Assembly: GCF_011397635.1 (NCBI RefSeq)
Contig: NC_064771.1
Span: 13,827,379-13,891,378 of the forward strand
Source of the DNA: Epinephelus fuscoguttatus
Lineage: Eukaryota > Chordata > Actinopteri > Perciformes > Serranidae
Direction of reading: 5' to 3'
Length of the DNA: 64,000 bases
The translations under genes and the position numbers were made by a program. The notes below the pieces were generated by a model, which saw only the letters and a program-made list of their open reading frames with translations, made no database searches and was not told the DNA's origin. Below, piece after piece: positions 12,076 to 23,085 of the stretch (position 1 is the stretch's first letter; each line of letters opens with the position of its first letter).

Positions 12076-12284
12076 GGTGACTCGTCAAATCGGGGCTCCA
12101 TTGATGCTGGCTTTTTATAGATGTGGTGCACGCGCTTAACTCCAAGTGAAACTACTCCGAGTTGATTAAACTGATTCAAATCAGCTGTTCTGGAACCGGA
12201 AACTCAGAGTTTCCTATCTCAGAGTAGATCAACTCAGAGTTCAGGATTAGACTGGACCCGCTTTAGACTGAACTTTAGACTGGA

Positions 12285-12509
12285 CTAGTGTAGGCCTATT
12301 GCTCAATGTAACAGGTTAGGTTAGTAACAGGTTGTAACAGCGTTAGCTGACAAATTTGTGATGAATAACAATGTCCAGCATGATGGAAAAAAACTGTTAG
12401 CTTAAAGTTACCTGACAACTGAAATCATGCCCATACACGTTTGTCAGCTAACGTTGTTACAACCTGTTACTAACCTAACCTGTTACATTGAGCGATAGGC
12501 CTACACTAG
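12285..12509. repeat. 70-bp palindrome with 85-bp spacer
   Basis: Arms at 12285-12354 and 12440-12509 are reverse complements with two mismatches in 70. The spacer is 12355-12439. The arms include GCCTA, GGTTAGGTTAGTAACAGG and GTTAGCTGACAAA. The right arm continues into the long inverted repeat of the enclosing element. Confidence 0.9.
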
Positions 12510-13564
12510 AAAAAATTACTCACAAAAACAGAAAAAAATACACCAAAAAACAGAAAAATAAATAAATTACTCTGAAAAACAGAAAAAAACAGGGCTTTTT
12601 TTGTTTGTCAAGTGAATGCAATACGCTTCCGAAAATTCAAAATGTTTTAGATCAGCTGTGAAGACCAGCGTCAGGTGGCTTCTTGCTCCACTGCTGTTTA
12701 GCAGCTAATGAGCAGAGCTAACTGCTAACAGTCACTGCTGCAAATAACAAACTCCACACATCAATTCAACACTTCACTATTCACAGTCAGACACATGCGG
12801 CAGATTACTTACTACTGAATTACAGCTCACAACTCGCACCAACGACTGAAGCCGCTCTGTTGTGAGTGTTTATGCTAGCTAGCGAAACATCCTGGCACCG
12901 ACTATTTACTGGAGATCACCAGCCTGTCGCTCATGCAGCATTTGAAGATAATAACAAGCGCAGCCGCTCTCAGCTTTCAATGTCCGATAGTCCACCACTA
13001 ACATTTTCGTCACATCTCGCCTCATCAACGAAAATGAAACACAGATTTTGTATTATTATCAAGATCTATTTTTAGCCCGAAATTAACACTGGCAGATGGG
13101 TTCCTAGCCAATCACCTGCTAATTTGTGCTCCCTTATTTTCTCTGATAACTTAAGATCCAGACGTTCAGGATATTTTTTCGAGCGCCGAATTATCTGCAG
13201 AGGTTTCTTCCTCTCTAAAACAAACAGACCCAGTGATTAAAACTCGTAAAATCACTGAATAAAGCAGTTTCACTAAAAATAAGTGTTTTTCCAATGTTGC
13301 TCAGCTAGTCGCAAAGGGGCTGCTAACTACAGTGGCCGACATGAAAAACGAATGGCCCTGTCCAGAACCAGTGTTTGATTTCTCCATTCTGGGCTACTGT
13401 AAAAACATGGTGGATTCATGGACAAGGAACCACTCCCTATGTAGATATAAACAGCTTCTAAGGTAAGACATTGATGCTTCTTTTTTTAAGGGGATTATGT
13501 ACTAAAAAAAACACACACATTCCATTTCTGCCAATGTATTAAATCCTACACATTGGACCTTTAA

Positions 13565-13838
13565 TCACTGCTGCAATCAGTCTGCCAAACTGAAACATAG
13601 TATTTTCTCCACAGTTCCTTCATGAAGGTTTCCCTTCACAGCTGCACTATAATCAGTGAATCTGCAGTAGGGCAGAGTCATCACATTTTGACACTTAATA
13701 ACTGAAATCATGAGCTCATATTTTTCTCGGTCTAAAGTAAGGTTCTCAGAGTCTAACATTGTGGGTGACCTGGAGATAAAATTGTAAAGTTCTTGTAATT
13801 CTTCAGGGCATAAACAAGAGCAATAATATTGCCACGCT
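13565..13838. other. Intergenic DNA, no gene seen
   Basis: AT-rich non-coding sequence with no recognisable element. Confidence 0.5.
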
Positions 13839-14300
13839 ATGGTGAGTTAGACCATCAGCTGTACTGGGACTGCTCTCTCCTGGCTGCCTGTGCCTCTTTC
13901 CAGATGTTTGGATCTAGATCTTCATCCTCCAGCCTCTCCTCTTGTCTCTCTCTCTTTGCTGTGTGTGTGTTTGTTCATTCTCCTATCTGTGTGAATGACA
14001 TGTGCACAAGCTCTGTTCTTGTGTGTTTGGGTAGTCTGTTCAGTTCCAGGTTCTTATGGTGGAGAGAAGGTTGTGTGACTCAGGGCTGTTTGGCGACACT
14101 TGAAGTTGCTCGACGTCCTCCCGGATCTATTCTTGATATTCTGTACCTATCTTCGCTATCTGATTTTTTTCATCCTTGTCCACTCTGTGCGCTGTAATAA
14201 TCCATACGAAAAGGCCCCCTGCTCTGTTGCTCTTCCTGAGGTTTCTACCAATCTTTGTGTGTAGAATGCTGTACAGTATTACTTTGCTAGACTAATTTCT
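13839..14300 (+). repeat. Unclassified fish dispersed repeat
   Basis: A 122-codon frame at 13829-14197 has no domain. The text, including the CCCCCTGCTCTGTTGCTCTT and CCTGAGGTTTCTACCAA segments at 14214-14253, is familiar from a high-copy teleost repeat that I cannot place in a class. Boundaries are approximate. Confidence 0.4.
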
Positions 14301-14311
14301 TCTTTCAGGGT

Positions 14312-14472
14312 TTTTTTTTGGCATTTTTGCCTTAATGTGACAGTTTGACATTGAAGAGGCAGAGCAGAGAGCGGGGTATGACATGCAACAAAGGTCTGGG
14401 CTGGAACCGAACTGGGGACGTTGTGCTTATGTGGCATGCACTGTAATCATTCAGCCACCAGGGCACAACAAA
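14312..14472 (-). mobile_element. tRNA-derived SINE (minus strand)
   Basis: Read on the minus strand the element opens with a tRNA-like head: an A-box-like stretch near 14455-14440 and a B-box-like AGTTCGGTTCCAGC at about 14413-14400. It ends in an A/T-rich tail at 14305-14330. The body matches the common fish SINE that recommends itself by a degenerate GGTTCGAATCC-type B box. It is a decayed copy. Confidence 0.55.
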
Positions 14473-14559
14473 CCCTGCTTTTCTGAAAACACCACTCAGT
14501 ATTAATCCTAATAAATCCAAGTTTTTGATGATGTACACTGATGACATTTTAACAGGACT

Positions 14560-16029
14560 GTTGGGCTTTCAGTTTTGTTTATTTTATTATTCATGTAATG
14601 CAGGTTGAGTGCATCCACCTCCGTCTGACTCCAAAAAAAAACGCCTCCTCAATTCTGTGTGCTAAATGGATGATGATTCTGACGTGCATCAATCACTTCA
14701 AATTTAAAATTTTGTCCGTCAGTACAGACACAAATCTGGAGTGAGGCATATCATGAGCTTTGCAGAACAAACAGCCAAACCGCTGAGGCTGCTGATAAGA
14801 TGTGGCATTTTAACATCAAAATATCAACACGTTCATCTTCAACTAAATCCAACTCACTCATCGCATTTTGTATTCATATTTTCCCACTCTCTCTGTGTTA
14901 AATCAGAGATTAGCTGACTCCAGCACAGCCGAGGGGGGTGAGCAGGTGGGGATTGTTTGCTCGAGGACTCTGCAGTCAAACGGCTGTTATTGGGCGCAAC
15001 AGCAGACACTGAATGTGCAACTGACTGCTTACAGGACATTAATTCATTCATTAAAGCACACACACACCGGGGCACACACACACATTTAGAGTTATTCTGC
15101 TCTGAAATTGAGATTGAGTCTTAAACTTTAGCGCTGCAGAAATGTGATTTGTAAACCATTTCTGTCGTGATACTGCAGATATAAATAAATGTCCCCACAA
15201 GATGGACGCTTTCTTGACTGACTTGAGGTCAGTCTCATGGCCTTTGCTCCCTGCTCAATCATTGCAGGCGATTTATTCTCCTGTGACAGATGAAAGCTAG
15301 TTCCTGTTTATTGATCCAAAGCGCTGATGCAGTGTCTCTCAGTGCTCGCACATGTAAAGATATAGACATACACATAGACACGTGTCCGTAAACACGCTAC
15401 ACACACATGAAAGACACACTCATCTCTGTGCATCACTTTCATCCGCTGCTGAGGTGTCGAGACCACAATACTGATGCTTTTGCTCACACAAGTGTGCACT
15501 TCAGCTACACGTAGGGTACTCAGGTTAGAGGTCACCAGCTTTTGACGTACATAAGAGGCTTATGTACACACTGATAACGCCAAGGAAACATTTCCACCAG
15601 AGACACAAAGAGGAGCTTGTTTTAAGTTCGCCTGAGTGTTTTGGCTCCTAATGGAATCCGAGAAGTGATCATTACATGGTGGCAAGATCAATTTGGCCAT
15701 CAGATATTTTTGGCTCCATGCTGTTAGCCGTGTGCGCTGGGTATCTGTGGAAACTTGCAAGACACACTGTAGGTGAAGCATCCAGTTTAAAAAGAAAAGA
15801 CCGCTCTGATGTATTCCACTACTCATCCAAGGTTTCATCAAAGTTTTCAAACTCAAAGTAATGACAGCTGAGGCAGTTGAATTACATGCTCCATGAGTTA
15901 GGAGTCCCATTCCTATTGTTGGAATAGAGAAAGCAATTTCACAACACAAATCTTCTGCGGTATAATGCCCGAGGACTTAAATCCACTTTTGTTTGGTTCA
16001 CTCAAATAACTTCGTGCTGGAGTCTCGGC
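14560..16029. other. Intergenic DNA, no gene seen
   Basis: Short CA tracts near 15056-15084 and 15365-15410. The open frames here (14854-15089, 15308-15535, 15560-15949) have no recognisable domain and overlap on both strands. Confidence 0.45.
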
Positions 16030-16210
16030 AAGGCAACTTTATTTGTATAGCACCTTTCAGCAACAAGGCAATTCAAGGTGCTTTGCAGACACAGAAGAAA
16101 AGAAACACAAGGCAATATAAAAAAGACAAATGTAAAAAGACCCATTTAAATAGGATTTAAAAGAGTAAATTGAAACAGAATATAAAAAAAGAGACTAAAA
16201 ATGACAGTGC
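16030..16210 (-). mobile_element. LINE 3' tail, L2-like (minus strand)
   Basis: The segment GGCAACTTTATTTGTATAGC followed by CACCTTTCAGCAACAAGGC and CAAGGTGCTTTGCAGAC is the 3' untranslated end shared by many fish L2/CR1-type LINEs, read here in antisense. No reverse-transcriptase coding sequence is attached. Confidence 0.55.
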
Positions 16211-17399
16211 AGTTACAGTGGAGTGCAAGATATGAATAAGTAGTCCCAGGGTTAATTTAATAAAAGCCAGTGGTGCATAAAAACTGAACGCTGTGTTTAG
16301 TTTTGACTCCGGGGACAGTAAACAGACTTGTCCCAGACCATCTGAGAGGTCTGGGAGCAGCAGTTTGGAAATATATTATGGCTTTGAACCAATCAGTGCT
16401 CTGTTCTGTTTGTATGGCTTAATAAACAGTGGTAGTAACAGGAGTAGTAAGCCTTGTTTACACCAAGCAGTCCAGTTCACTTCAATTTGGTACACTGTGA
16501 AAAGTTGTCGGTGGTACCAATGGAACCGTTGGGGTACCTAGCAAACAGATCTGGTACTAAAAGGTGGAGCTGTGAACGCTGCAGTTTGTCTATTGGTCAA
16601 TAGCGGACAGTCACTCTGCTCAGGGCTGAGTTGGTGGCTGGTTTTGAAGCTCATGTAACCACTGTTCATACTGTGGTAGGCTTCTCATATATAAGTAAAC
16701 CAGAACTATAAAATGAAAGGATGTTTTGCTGCCTCTAGCAGCAGCTATAGATTGGGGGAAAAAAACGTAATTCACTGGGCCGACTGCCGGCGACTTTTAA
16801 GGTGGAACATTAACTTGTAATGTTACTCAATGCACGAGTTATGGATGTAAATCCATCAGTATACCTTAAATTTGAACATGACAACTTTGACCATTCCATT
16901 TGGATGACATACACTTTTAGTAATAAGCAGATCTTCAATAATTTAAAAAATATATACTAATTTCAACCAGATTATGTGAACTGCATATATTGTAGTCCTC
17001 TGTTGGAGAAGAAAACGTGATGGAGCATCGTTCCATTGCGCTCCGGCAGCGCTAAACCCCTGCTCTTGCCTGACAAGGACTCAATGCACAGACCCGCTAT
17101 TTTTAAACATCTCACTCCAGCCTTTTTTTGTTCTTTTTGTTCTGAAAATGTCAGCATGTAACTCTGTTCTGTTGACAATAAATGGGGTACAGACTTCAGA
17201 CAGTGAGCTCTGGATGGAGAACTTAGCGACAACAACCCCGCCCACATTTAAGAGTCCTTTCTGCAGTGGAATTGCTAAATGGATCTAGGGTCTAGGAATA
17301 TCTCTATAGAGGTTACTTTTGGGAAGGAATTAAAAAATTGCTATGTGAAGAACTAAAGGTGTAATTTCATCTGGGGTATAGCATGACCTCACACACCCT
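16211..17399. other. Intergenic DNA with MITE-like fragment
   Basis: From about 16450 the sequence (TTTACACCAAGCAGTCCAG onward) resembles the end of a fish non-autonomous DNA element, but no matching opposite end was found. No coding exon seen. Confidence 0.35.
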
Positions 17400-18120
17400 C
17401 TCTCTGTGTTGATCTCCAGCCCATTGTTTACAAGCCGGTCCGGCTGCGCGTTCATGTATGTTCATGTGCATGTAGCATGGATTAATGTCCGGAGCTTGAC
17501 TTATTAGCGGCTCTGTCCCAGCAATAGGTCAGGCGTTACGGTTGTGTTAGGTGAGTAGCCCGGCAGCCCAGCTAACATTTGCAATTAGCACTGTAAAATG
17601 TAGCCCGGCGGGCAGCCTACCGGCTGTGTTTAGCTACTCCCCTGCGTACTTCAATGATGATGGTACCTGTAATAAATGCAATATATTTGCTGAAATGGAG
17701 GCGAGGCTCAGTGACTGGAAGAGCTGGTAGAAGCGCTCCATAGCTGCAAGCTACTCCAGTAGCTGTAGTAGCTCTAGTGCTAACTCTGGGAGCTAATGCT
17801 AACATTCCTCTCTTCTCCGTGAGCCAGGAGCCCATCTCACAGAGAAGAGTTGGAACGTTAGCATGGCAGCCGACTAGTGCTAATGCTAACGTCCCCACAC
17901 TTAAGCAGGCTCTCAGAACGTTAGCATGGCAGCCGACTAGTGCTAACGCTAACGTCCCCACGCTAGAGCTCGCGGGAGCCGAGAAGCAGGCTCCGGGAAT
18001 GTTAGCATGGCAGCCAACTAGTGCTAACATTCCAACTCTTCTCCGTGAGACCGGCTCCCGGCTCAGTTGGAGTTGGAGCGTTAGCGTGGCAGCCGAGTAG
18101 TGCTAACACTAACAGGAAAG
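17400..18120 (+). mobile_element. LINE ORF1-like fragment (CR1/L2 type) with expanded linker
   Basis: The text around 17410-17760 matches a fish non-LTR element ORF1 region that I remember as coding for a short Cys-containing segment and a coiled-coil stretch before an esterase-like domain. The frame is broken by stops, but 17777-18100 stays open on + for 107 codons. That part contains a repeated TLAWQPTSANANVPTL-like unit, produced by a DNA tandem repeat. Assignment to CR1/L2 is from memory. It is a broken copy. Confidence 0.4.
17853..18113. repeat. Minisatellite of palindromic GTTAGCA...TGCTAAC units
   Basis: Four copies of a 28-bp block start near 17857, 17919, 18000 and 18079. Each begins GTTAGCATGGCAGCC (one G variant) and ends TAGTGCTAAC, so each can fold on itself through GTTAGCA/TGCTAAC. 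The spacing between blocks varies (62, 81 and 79 bp). Both strands stay open across the array. Confidence 0.8.
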
Positions 18121-18440
18121 CAGGGAAATAGCTAAACGCAGCAGAGACCGAGAGTGAGTGAAAGACATCGCTAACTGCTAAACTAAGCCAAACTAAGTTG
18201 GCTGTTTAGGTTTTATTTCCTTGCCCCTGTGGCGAGTGAATCTGCCTGCAGTGAAAGCGGAGGCTAACCGGTGCTTCCTCCTCAGGCTCCACTTCACTCA
18301 GCTGCCAACACAGCCAGTTAGCCTCTGTTTGGATCCTACCGGAGCACCGAGCCCTGGTTTGTTATTCAGGTTAATGTGGGAAGAAGCAGCGGGTATATCG
18401 GGCAGCTGAGTGAAGCGGAACGATTTCACTTATTGCCTCT

Positions 18441-19704
18441 TTAAAGCTATAGTAGGTAACTTTTTAGTATGAAATTAGTATGAATTTTTTTTTTTTTTTT
18501 TTGTATTAATGACACAATAACCTGAAAGAAATTGTTGTGGAATAAATAAAATTAAAACACAGGCTTGGTACATCATAACAAGTTATAGTGTCTGACAAGC
18601 AAGCAGAATCAGTTGACATACCACATTAAAAGGTGTTTGCTGTCACTTAAGGTGCTGTTTCCTGTTAAAGTACAGGAGGCAGATGATCTGAAAACAACCA
18701 TGTGGCAATGGCATTTGCAAGAATCAGAAAAACACAGCTGTCAGTCATGTCAATCACAACTGCTGTCAGTGAACTGCAGTCAAACTGTCAAACCTATTTC
18801 TTTCAGAAACATGTTTTAATGTGATGTTTAGCTGTAAAATGACAAAGCTTGCTCTGGCCGGTTGGCAGTGCTTCATTTTGGGTCAACTATCCAACATGAT
18901 AGTAGAGTCCCAAACATACTCATTTTACAGCTAAACAGTACACTAAAATATGTTCAGTCAGGTACACTCTCATCATAGATTTAACTGTTTATTGCAACAA
19001 ATGGAGAAACAGTTATGCTTGCCGCTAATGGCTCCACACTTAAGATGCTCTCTGGATTAGACAAGCAGCATGCTAAATCAAGATAGGGAGCACAATGCAG
19101 CAACCCCCCCTGGGAATACAAGATTGAGCCTAAAGCAAGACATAAAATACCTTTTTAACCTTCGAGCCATGTTACTCTGAATTAGGAAGGTGGAGGCTGG
19201 GGTCGAGAAGGTAAAGCTTTGCCAGCAGCAGCAGTGTGTGGCATCATTGGTGTATCAGGGATCATTAAGTCGGAGGCCATACTTAACTGGACAGTCTTGT
19301 TGTGAGAATAGGCTGTGATTGGTGTGTGACTGATTAGAAGCAGTGATCCAATCAGCTGGCTGCCAGCTGATTACAGCTGGGGTTTACGTCTTCTGTGTCC
19401 TGCATGAACAAACGCGAAGCTTCATTTTCTGAAACATTTGAGGGGAGAAATAGGCAATGCAGTAACAGAATCTGGATTCATATTTGATCCGCATTGCCGA
19501 GTTTGGCAGTTTGACCACAGTTCCCAAGCAGTGATCTCTGAAATTGGCCTGTGATTGGCCAAATTCTCCCATCATGGGCTACATTGACCATGCAAAGATG
19601 TAGAAATCTAGTGTTCTTGCAGACCACTTGAATTATAATATGCTCAGGTTACTGTGGGATTTTTGCTTGTGACACCAACATTAAAGTGCCTACCCGAGCT
19701 TTAA
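18441..19704. mobile_element. TTAA-flanked element with TTAAAGCT... ends
   Basis: TTAAAGCTATAGTAGGTAAC at 18441 faces an inverted relative (TTAAAGCTCGGGTAGGCAC on the minus strand, ending at 19704) with about 17 of 22 positions equal. Both outer edges are TTAA. The 1.26-kb interior has no recognised transposase. It could be a piggyBac-type non-autonomous element or two solo ends. A related left end occurs at about 3668. Confidence 0.45.
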
Positions 19705-19829
19705 TACTTGATATAATTTTAGTAGGCTAATTGTCCTTAATGTAGCAGTATAGAATTCGCTCTAAAGCATGACTACACCAAGATTTCTGGCTTGGTTTGT
19801 GGTCTTAAAGCTGACGCTGAGTCCTGACT

Positions 19830-20950
19830 ATCCTTATTCTTGGGGTTCAAAAACAAATCCAATCACTGATTTGTTAAATGCACTCAGTGCTTCTATGGCA
19901 CCACAGTCACCTGGTGATATTGTGTCGTCTGCATGATTATGGTTCGATTGTTTTTGTTTGTTAGTTTTATATATTTTGAACCAGTGGAAGAATGTAGATG
20001 CTGAACAGAAGAGGCCCGAGAATGGAGCCTTGGGGAACTCCAAGTCATTTTTTTCATACTCAGTGTGTACCAATCATATTGTCAAAGTCCAAGTTTTTCA
20101 GCCTGTCCAGTAATGTGTTGCAGTAGACCATGTTAAATGTACCGCTGAGATCTAATATTACTGAGACTAAGACGAAACTTCCACTGTGTTTCAGTGAGTG
20201 TCATTGAAGGCCTTGACAAGAGCAGTCTGTGCTGGGGTGTAGTCAAAATCCTGTCTGGAAAACACTGAAACAATTGTTTAGAACCAGGGAGGTGTTCCGC
20301 TGTTGAAAAGCCTTTTCACTGATTTTACTTAAAATGTGAGATTTGATTTGGGTCTTTAATTATTCATTAGTGAGTTTTCTACATTGTTGAGTGAAGGTTT
20401 CCGTGCACATAAAGCCAGGGAGTAGAAGTGTTGAGTGTTTGGAGCAGATCTGATACCGTGCCGATAAACACTTTTGAAAAAGCCTGTAAGGAGAATATCA
20501 AGGCAGCAGGAAGAGGACTTCAGTTGTTTAATGGCTGGCATGATCAAATTGCGTGATGCTATTTGAATTAGTTTCAAGTAGACACAATACAGAACCCATA
20601 TCCCATATAGAGAGACTGACAAATGATCTAGTTTTCTGAATTTGTCAGTAGAGAATGAGGCAAATTTATTGTATGACTTATAAGTTCAGGGTTTGTCAGC
20701 CTGTCAGCAGTGGCAAATACGCCATGTGCATTATTCTTATTTTTGGCAATGATGTCAAAGAAGGACCGCCTTGCATTTCTAAGTTCTAAATTAAAAGTGG
20801 GAAGTCTCTCTTTATAGATGTTATAATGAATCTTGTTTTTCAGCACCTGTGTTCAGCTTTTTGACACTTTATGTTATTAATTTTCACCAGCATGGCATTT
20901 CTCCAATGCTTTTTTCTTGCCAGACACTGTCTTCACCTCAGTGGGGGCAA
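19830..20950 (-). mobile_element. LINE-derived non-coding 3' region (probable L2-like)
   Basis: Long stretches, for example GAATGGAGCCTTGGGGAACT near 20019-20038 and the 20700-20930 block, resemble the antisense 3' region of fish L2-like LINEs. Minus-strand frames at 19834-20073, 20356-20622 and 20628-20846 are open but contain no reverse-transcriptase motif I can name. Family and boundaries uncertain. Confidence 0.4.
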
Positions 20951-21660
20951 TGGGCATTAATAAGATTGGTAATTTTAGAACTTAAATTATTTGCAAGATC
21001 ATCGACTGAGACCCAAGAGAGGGCAGGTGTGGAAGAGAAAGCCTGAATGAATAATTCACTGGTGTTTTTAGTAATATATCATCATGTGATTAACTGTGAT
21101 TGACCATTTGTGTGCACAGTCAACTCAAAAACAATATTAGAAATAATCAGTAGTAACAGTTTCTGCTTGTTCTGGAAGGAATGCTCATGAAATTGAAGTT
21201 GGGAGGGGTTGACTGCTGTTATCTTGGTCTAACCAAGGTTCAGTTAAAAACTTAAAATTAAGACTGTGCTTGATAGAATCATTAATTAAAATGGTTTACC
21301 TGCCACAGACCTGACATCTGAGAGGACTTGCAGTAAATAAGAGACTTGTGCTGTAAACAAAATTATACTCAAATGAATAATTGCATGCAAAATGGATTAA
21401 TTCAGTTATGACAAAATCCCTGATAATTTAATGATATGATTATCAGCTTTTGTAGAGAGGTCTGAATGTCTGGTCAGGGCTGCTCTGCCCTGAAAGAGCT
21501 AGGTGTGAGGCAATAATTCCAAACAATTTATTTAGCAGTGTATCCAGTCACGCAGTCACATCATGTTTATGACAGGCTTTATTAATAAATACAGGTGCAT
21601 ACGTGCATAGATACACACACTCACAAAAAGAATTTGCAATAATCAGATTGCCAAAATGAC
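20951..21660. other. Intergenic DNA, no gene seen
   Basis: AT-rich sequence without recognisable coding or bounded repeat structure. Confidence 0.5.
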
Positions 21661-21840
21661 TTTAAGGGTGCTTTCACACCTGCCCTGTTTGGTTCAGTTT
21701 AGTTGAACTCAAGTTTGTTTGCCCCCTAATCGCAGTTCGTTTAAGCAGGTGTGAACACAGCAATCGCACTCGGGTGTGCACCAAAACAACCGGACTGAGA
21801 CCAACTCTTCAGGAAGGTCTCGGGACAAAAAATGTAAAGA
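21661..21840 (+). mobile_element. Single end of a fish DNA element
   Basis: TTAAGGGTGCTTTCACACCT at 21662 starts a sequence typical of a high-copy non-autonomous fish DNA element. No opposite end was found, so this is a truncated copy. Confidence 0.45.
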
Positions 21841-22718
21841 TTTTTTTCAAATTTTGTGAAAACAAAAAAAAATATTATCTGAAGTTGGCTTTAAGTTGTA
21901 ATAGCTTCTTTCTTGAGCATGGAAACAAGTTGTAGGCCTAAACAGAGCTCAGACATATAACCGCCATAGAGTTAATATACTGAGCATGTTAGCAAACATT
22001 TGCTTTTTAACCCACCCAGCAGATACACAGTAACATTAGTATTCATGTGGAGTAGTGCTTCAGTGTACATCACAAATGTAATCCAATATTCTCTCTCCTT
22101 TTAGCTCTTATTTGCTCTCCACCAATCTTTCTCTTTAACCGCTAAATGCTCTGCTATTTCAGCAGCTCATTGCTAACTATATCTGTCTGTAGTTTGGTGC
22201 TGCAGGTGGGTTATAGTTAGAGATGTCAACAGTTAACTATTTATTAATTACTGCGCACCACCCAGGTCGAGTGGGAGCTAGCTCATGGTGCCACTCATTC
22301 AGTGATTACTGTTCGTAAGGACCCAAAGTGTTGCTGTGGAAAGACTGTTCCCACTGTCTGCTTCGATGAGTTAGTTGCTGCTGACAGGAAACTTAAAATT
22401 GCAAATAAGGTCAATTATGACTCTTTCTATTATGTTTTTGTTTTTTTTGTTTTTTTTTAAATCCATGGAGGGTTTTATATTTGTGAAACTTTCCTGGAGC
22501 CGAGAAAGGCATTTTTGAAATCTGTGACATCACAATGTAAAGTTCATGAGCCGAGCAGGAACTTGTGGGCCAGGCCAGCAAAAGATGCACTACTGTGCAT
22601 TTTCAGTGAGTGGCATACTGTAAATGTAAACCTGGAAGCTGAAAACTTTTTGTCATATGTGCCATGCGATCAAACCCCTGTGGAATAATTAGGCACCATC
22701 TTGGCATTCGCCATCTAG
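21841..22718. other. Intergenic DNA, no gene seen
   Basis: T-rich runs near 22436-22458. No exon or bounded element recognised. Confidence 0.5.
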
Positions 22719-23085
22719 TATAAATATTCATTCATTTACCATAACTGGTTATCCTGTTGGGGGTCACAGTGAAGCTGGAGCCTATCCCAGCTGACACTGG
22801 GCGAGAGGCAGGGCACACCCTGGACAGTTCACCACACAATCAAGCTGACACATAGAGACAGACAACCATTCACACTCACATTCACACTTATGGCCAATTT
22901 AGAGTCACCAATTAACCTGCATGTTTTTGGACTGTGGGAGGAAGCCGGAGCACAGCTGGAAAACCCACACTGACACAGGAAGAACACGCAAACTCCCCAC
23001 AGAAAGGCTCCCCCACCCCAGGGTTCAAACCAGGAACCCCCTTCCTGTGGGGCGACAATGCTAACCACTGTACCACCGTGCCTTA
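22719..23085 (-). mobile_element. High-copy fish dispersed repeat (probable LINE tail)
   Basis: From ATTCATTCATTTACC through GGAGCCTATCCCAGCTGACA and GGACTGTGGGAGGAAGCCGG to the GCTAACCACTGTACCACCG end, this is a very common teleost interspersed sequence. I believe it is the antisense 3' part of a LINE with an ATTC-type tail. The open frames on both strands are by-products. Confidence 0.55.

Larger units (their letters stand above)
11127..12273. mobile_element. Harbinger (PIF/ISL2EU-like) transposon, internally deleted
   Basis: The outer sequences (GGGTCCGTTTCAC near 11128 and an inverted relative near 12255-12273) and inner AACTCTGAGTT / AACTCAGAGTT blocks fit the ends of fish Harbinger elements. 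It carries remains of both usual Harbinger genes: transposase on + (11267-11569) and Myb/SANT-like protein on - (11905-12075), pointing toward each other. At about 1.15 kb it is far shorter than an autonomous element, so the middle has been lost. Confidence 0.65.
10614..12631. mobile_element. DNA element with long terminal inverted repeats (interrupted)
   Basis: CGGAAGCATATTGCATTC starts at 10614, and its near-identical inverted copy ends at 12631. Similarity continues for roughly 140 bp inward through T-rich subrepeats of the form TTTTTCTGTTTTTTGGTGTAAT-like units. The left interior (10800-11100) holds a TCTCGCGAGA palindrome (10829-10838) and four short CCCATTG-based subrepeats. A Harbinger copy lies inside, before the palindromic right part. 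The superfamily was not identified. Confidence 0.5.
10006..13091. mobile_element. hAT-type composite element with 8-bp target site
   Basis: The ends are CAGTGTTAATTTTG at 10006 and an inverted CAGTGTTAATTTCG ending at 13091, the CAGTG terminus usual for hAT elements. The right flank begins GCAGATGG. The uninterrupted relative near 47620 has exactly GCAGATGG at this point, and the left flank has the decayed copy ATAGATTG, as expected for an 8-bp duplication. No intact hAT transposase is seen. The interior is filled with later insertions: a MITE, a long-inverted-repeat element and a Harbinger copy. Confidence 0.6.
9735..13564. mobile_element. TTAA-type element (family X, copy 1) split by a hAT insertion
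   Basis: The left end (9735-9765) and right end (13540-13564) carry inverted copies of a terminal sequence with the core GTGTGTAGGATTTA. The same ends bound copies at 36132-36623 and 47378-48057. Element sequence occupies 9735-10005 and 13092-13564 and aligns by eye to the continuous copy at 47378-48057; the middle is a later hAT insertion. The right edge is TTAA and the left edge has decayed to CTGA. Probably a piggyBac-type MITE. Confidence 0.65.
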
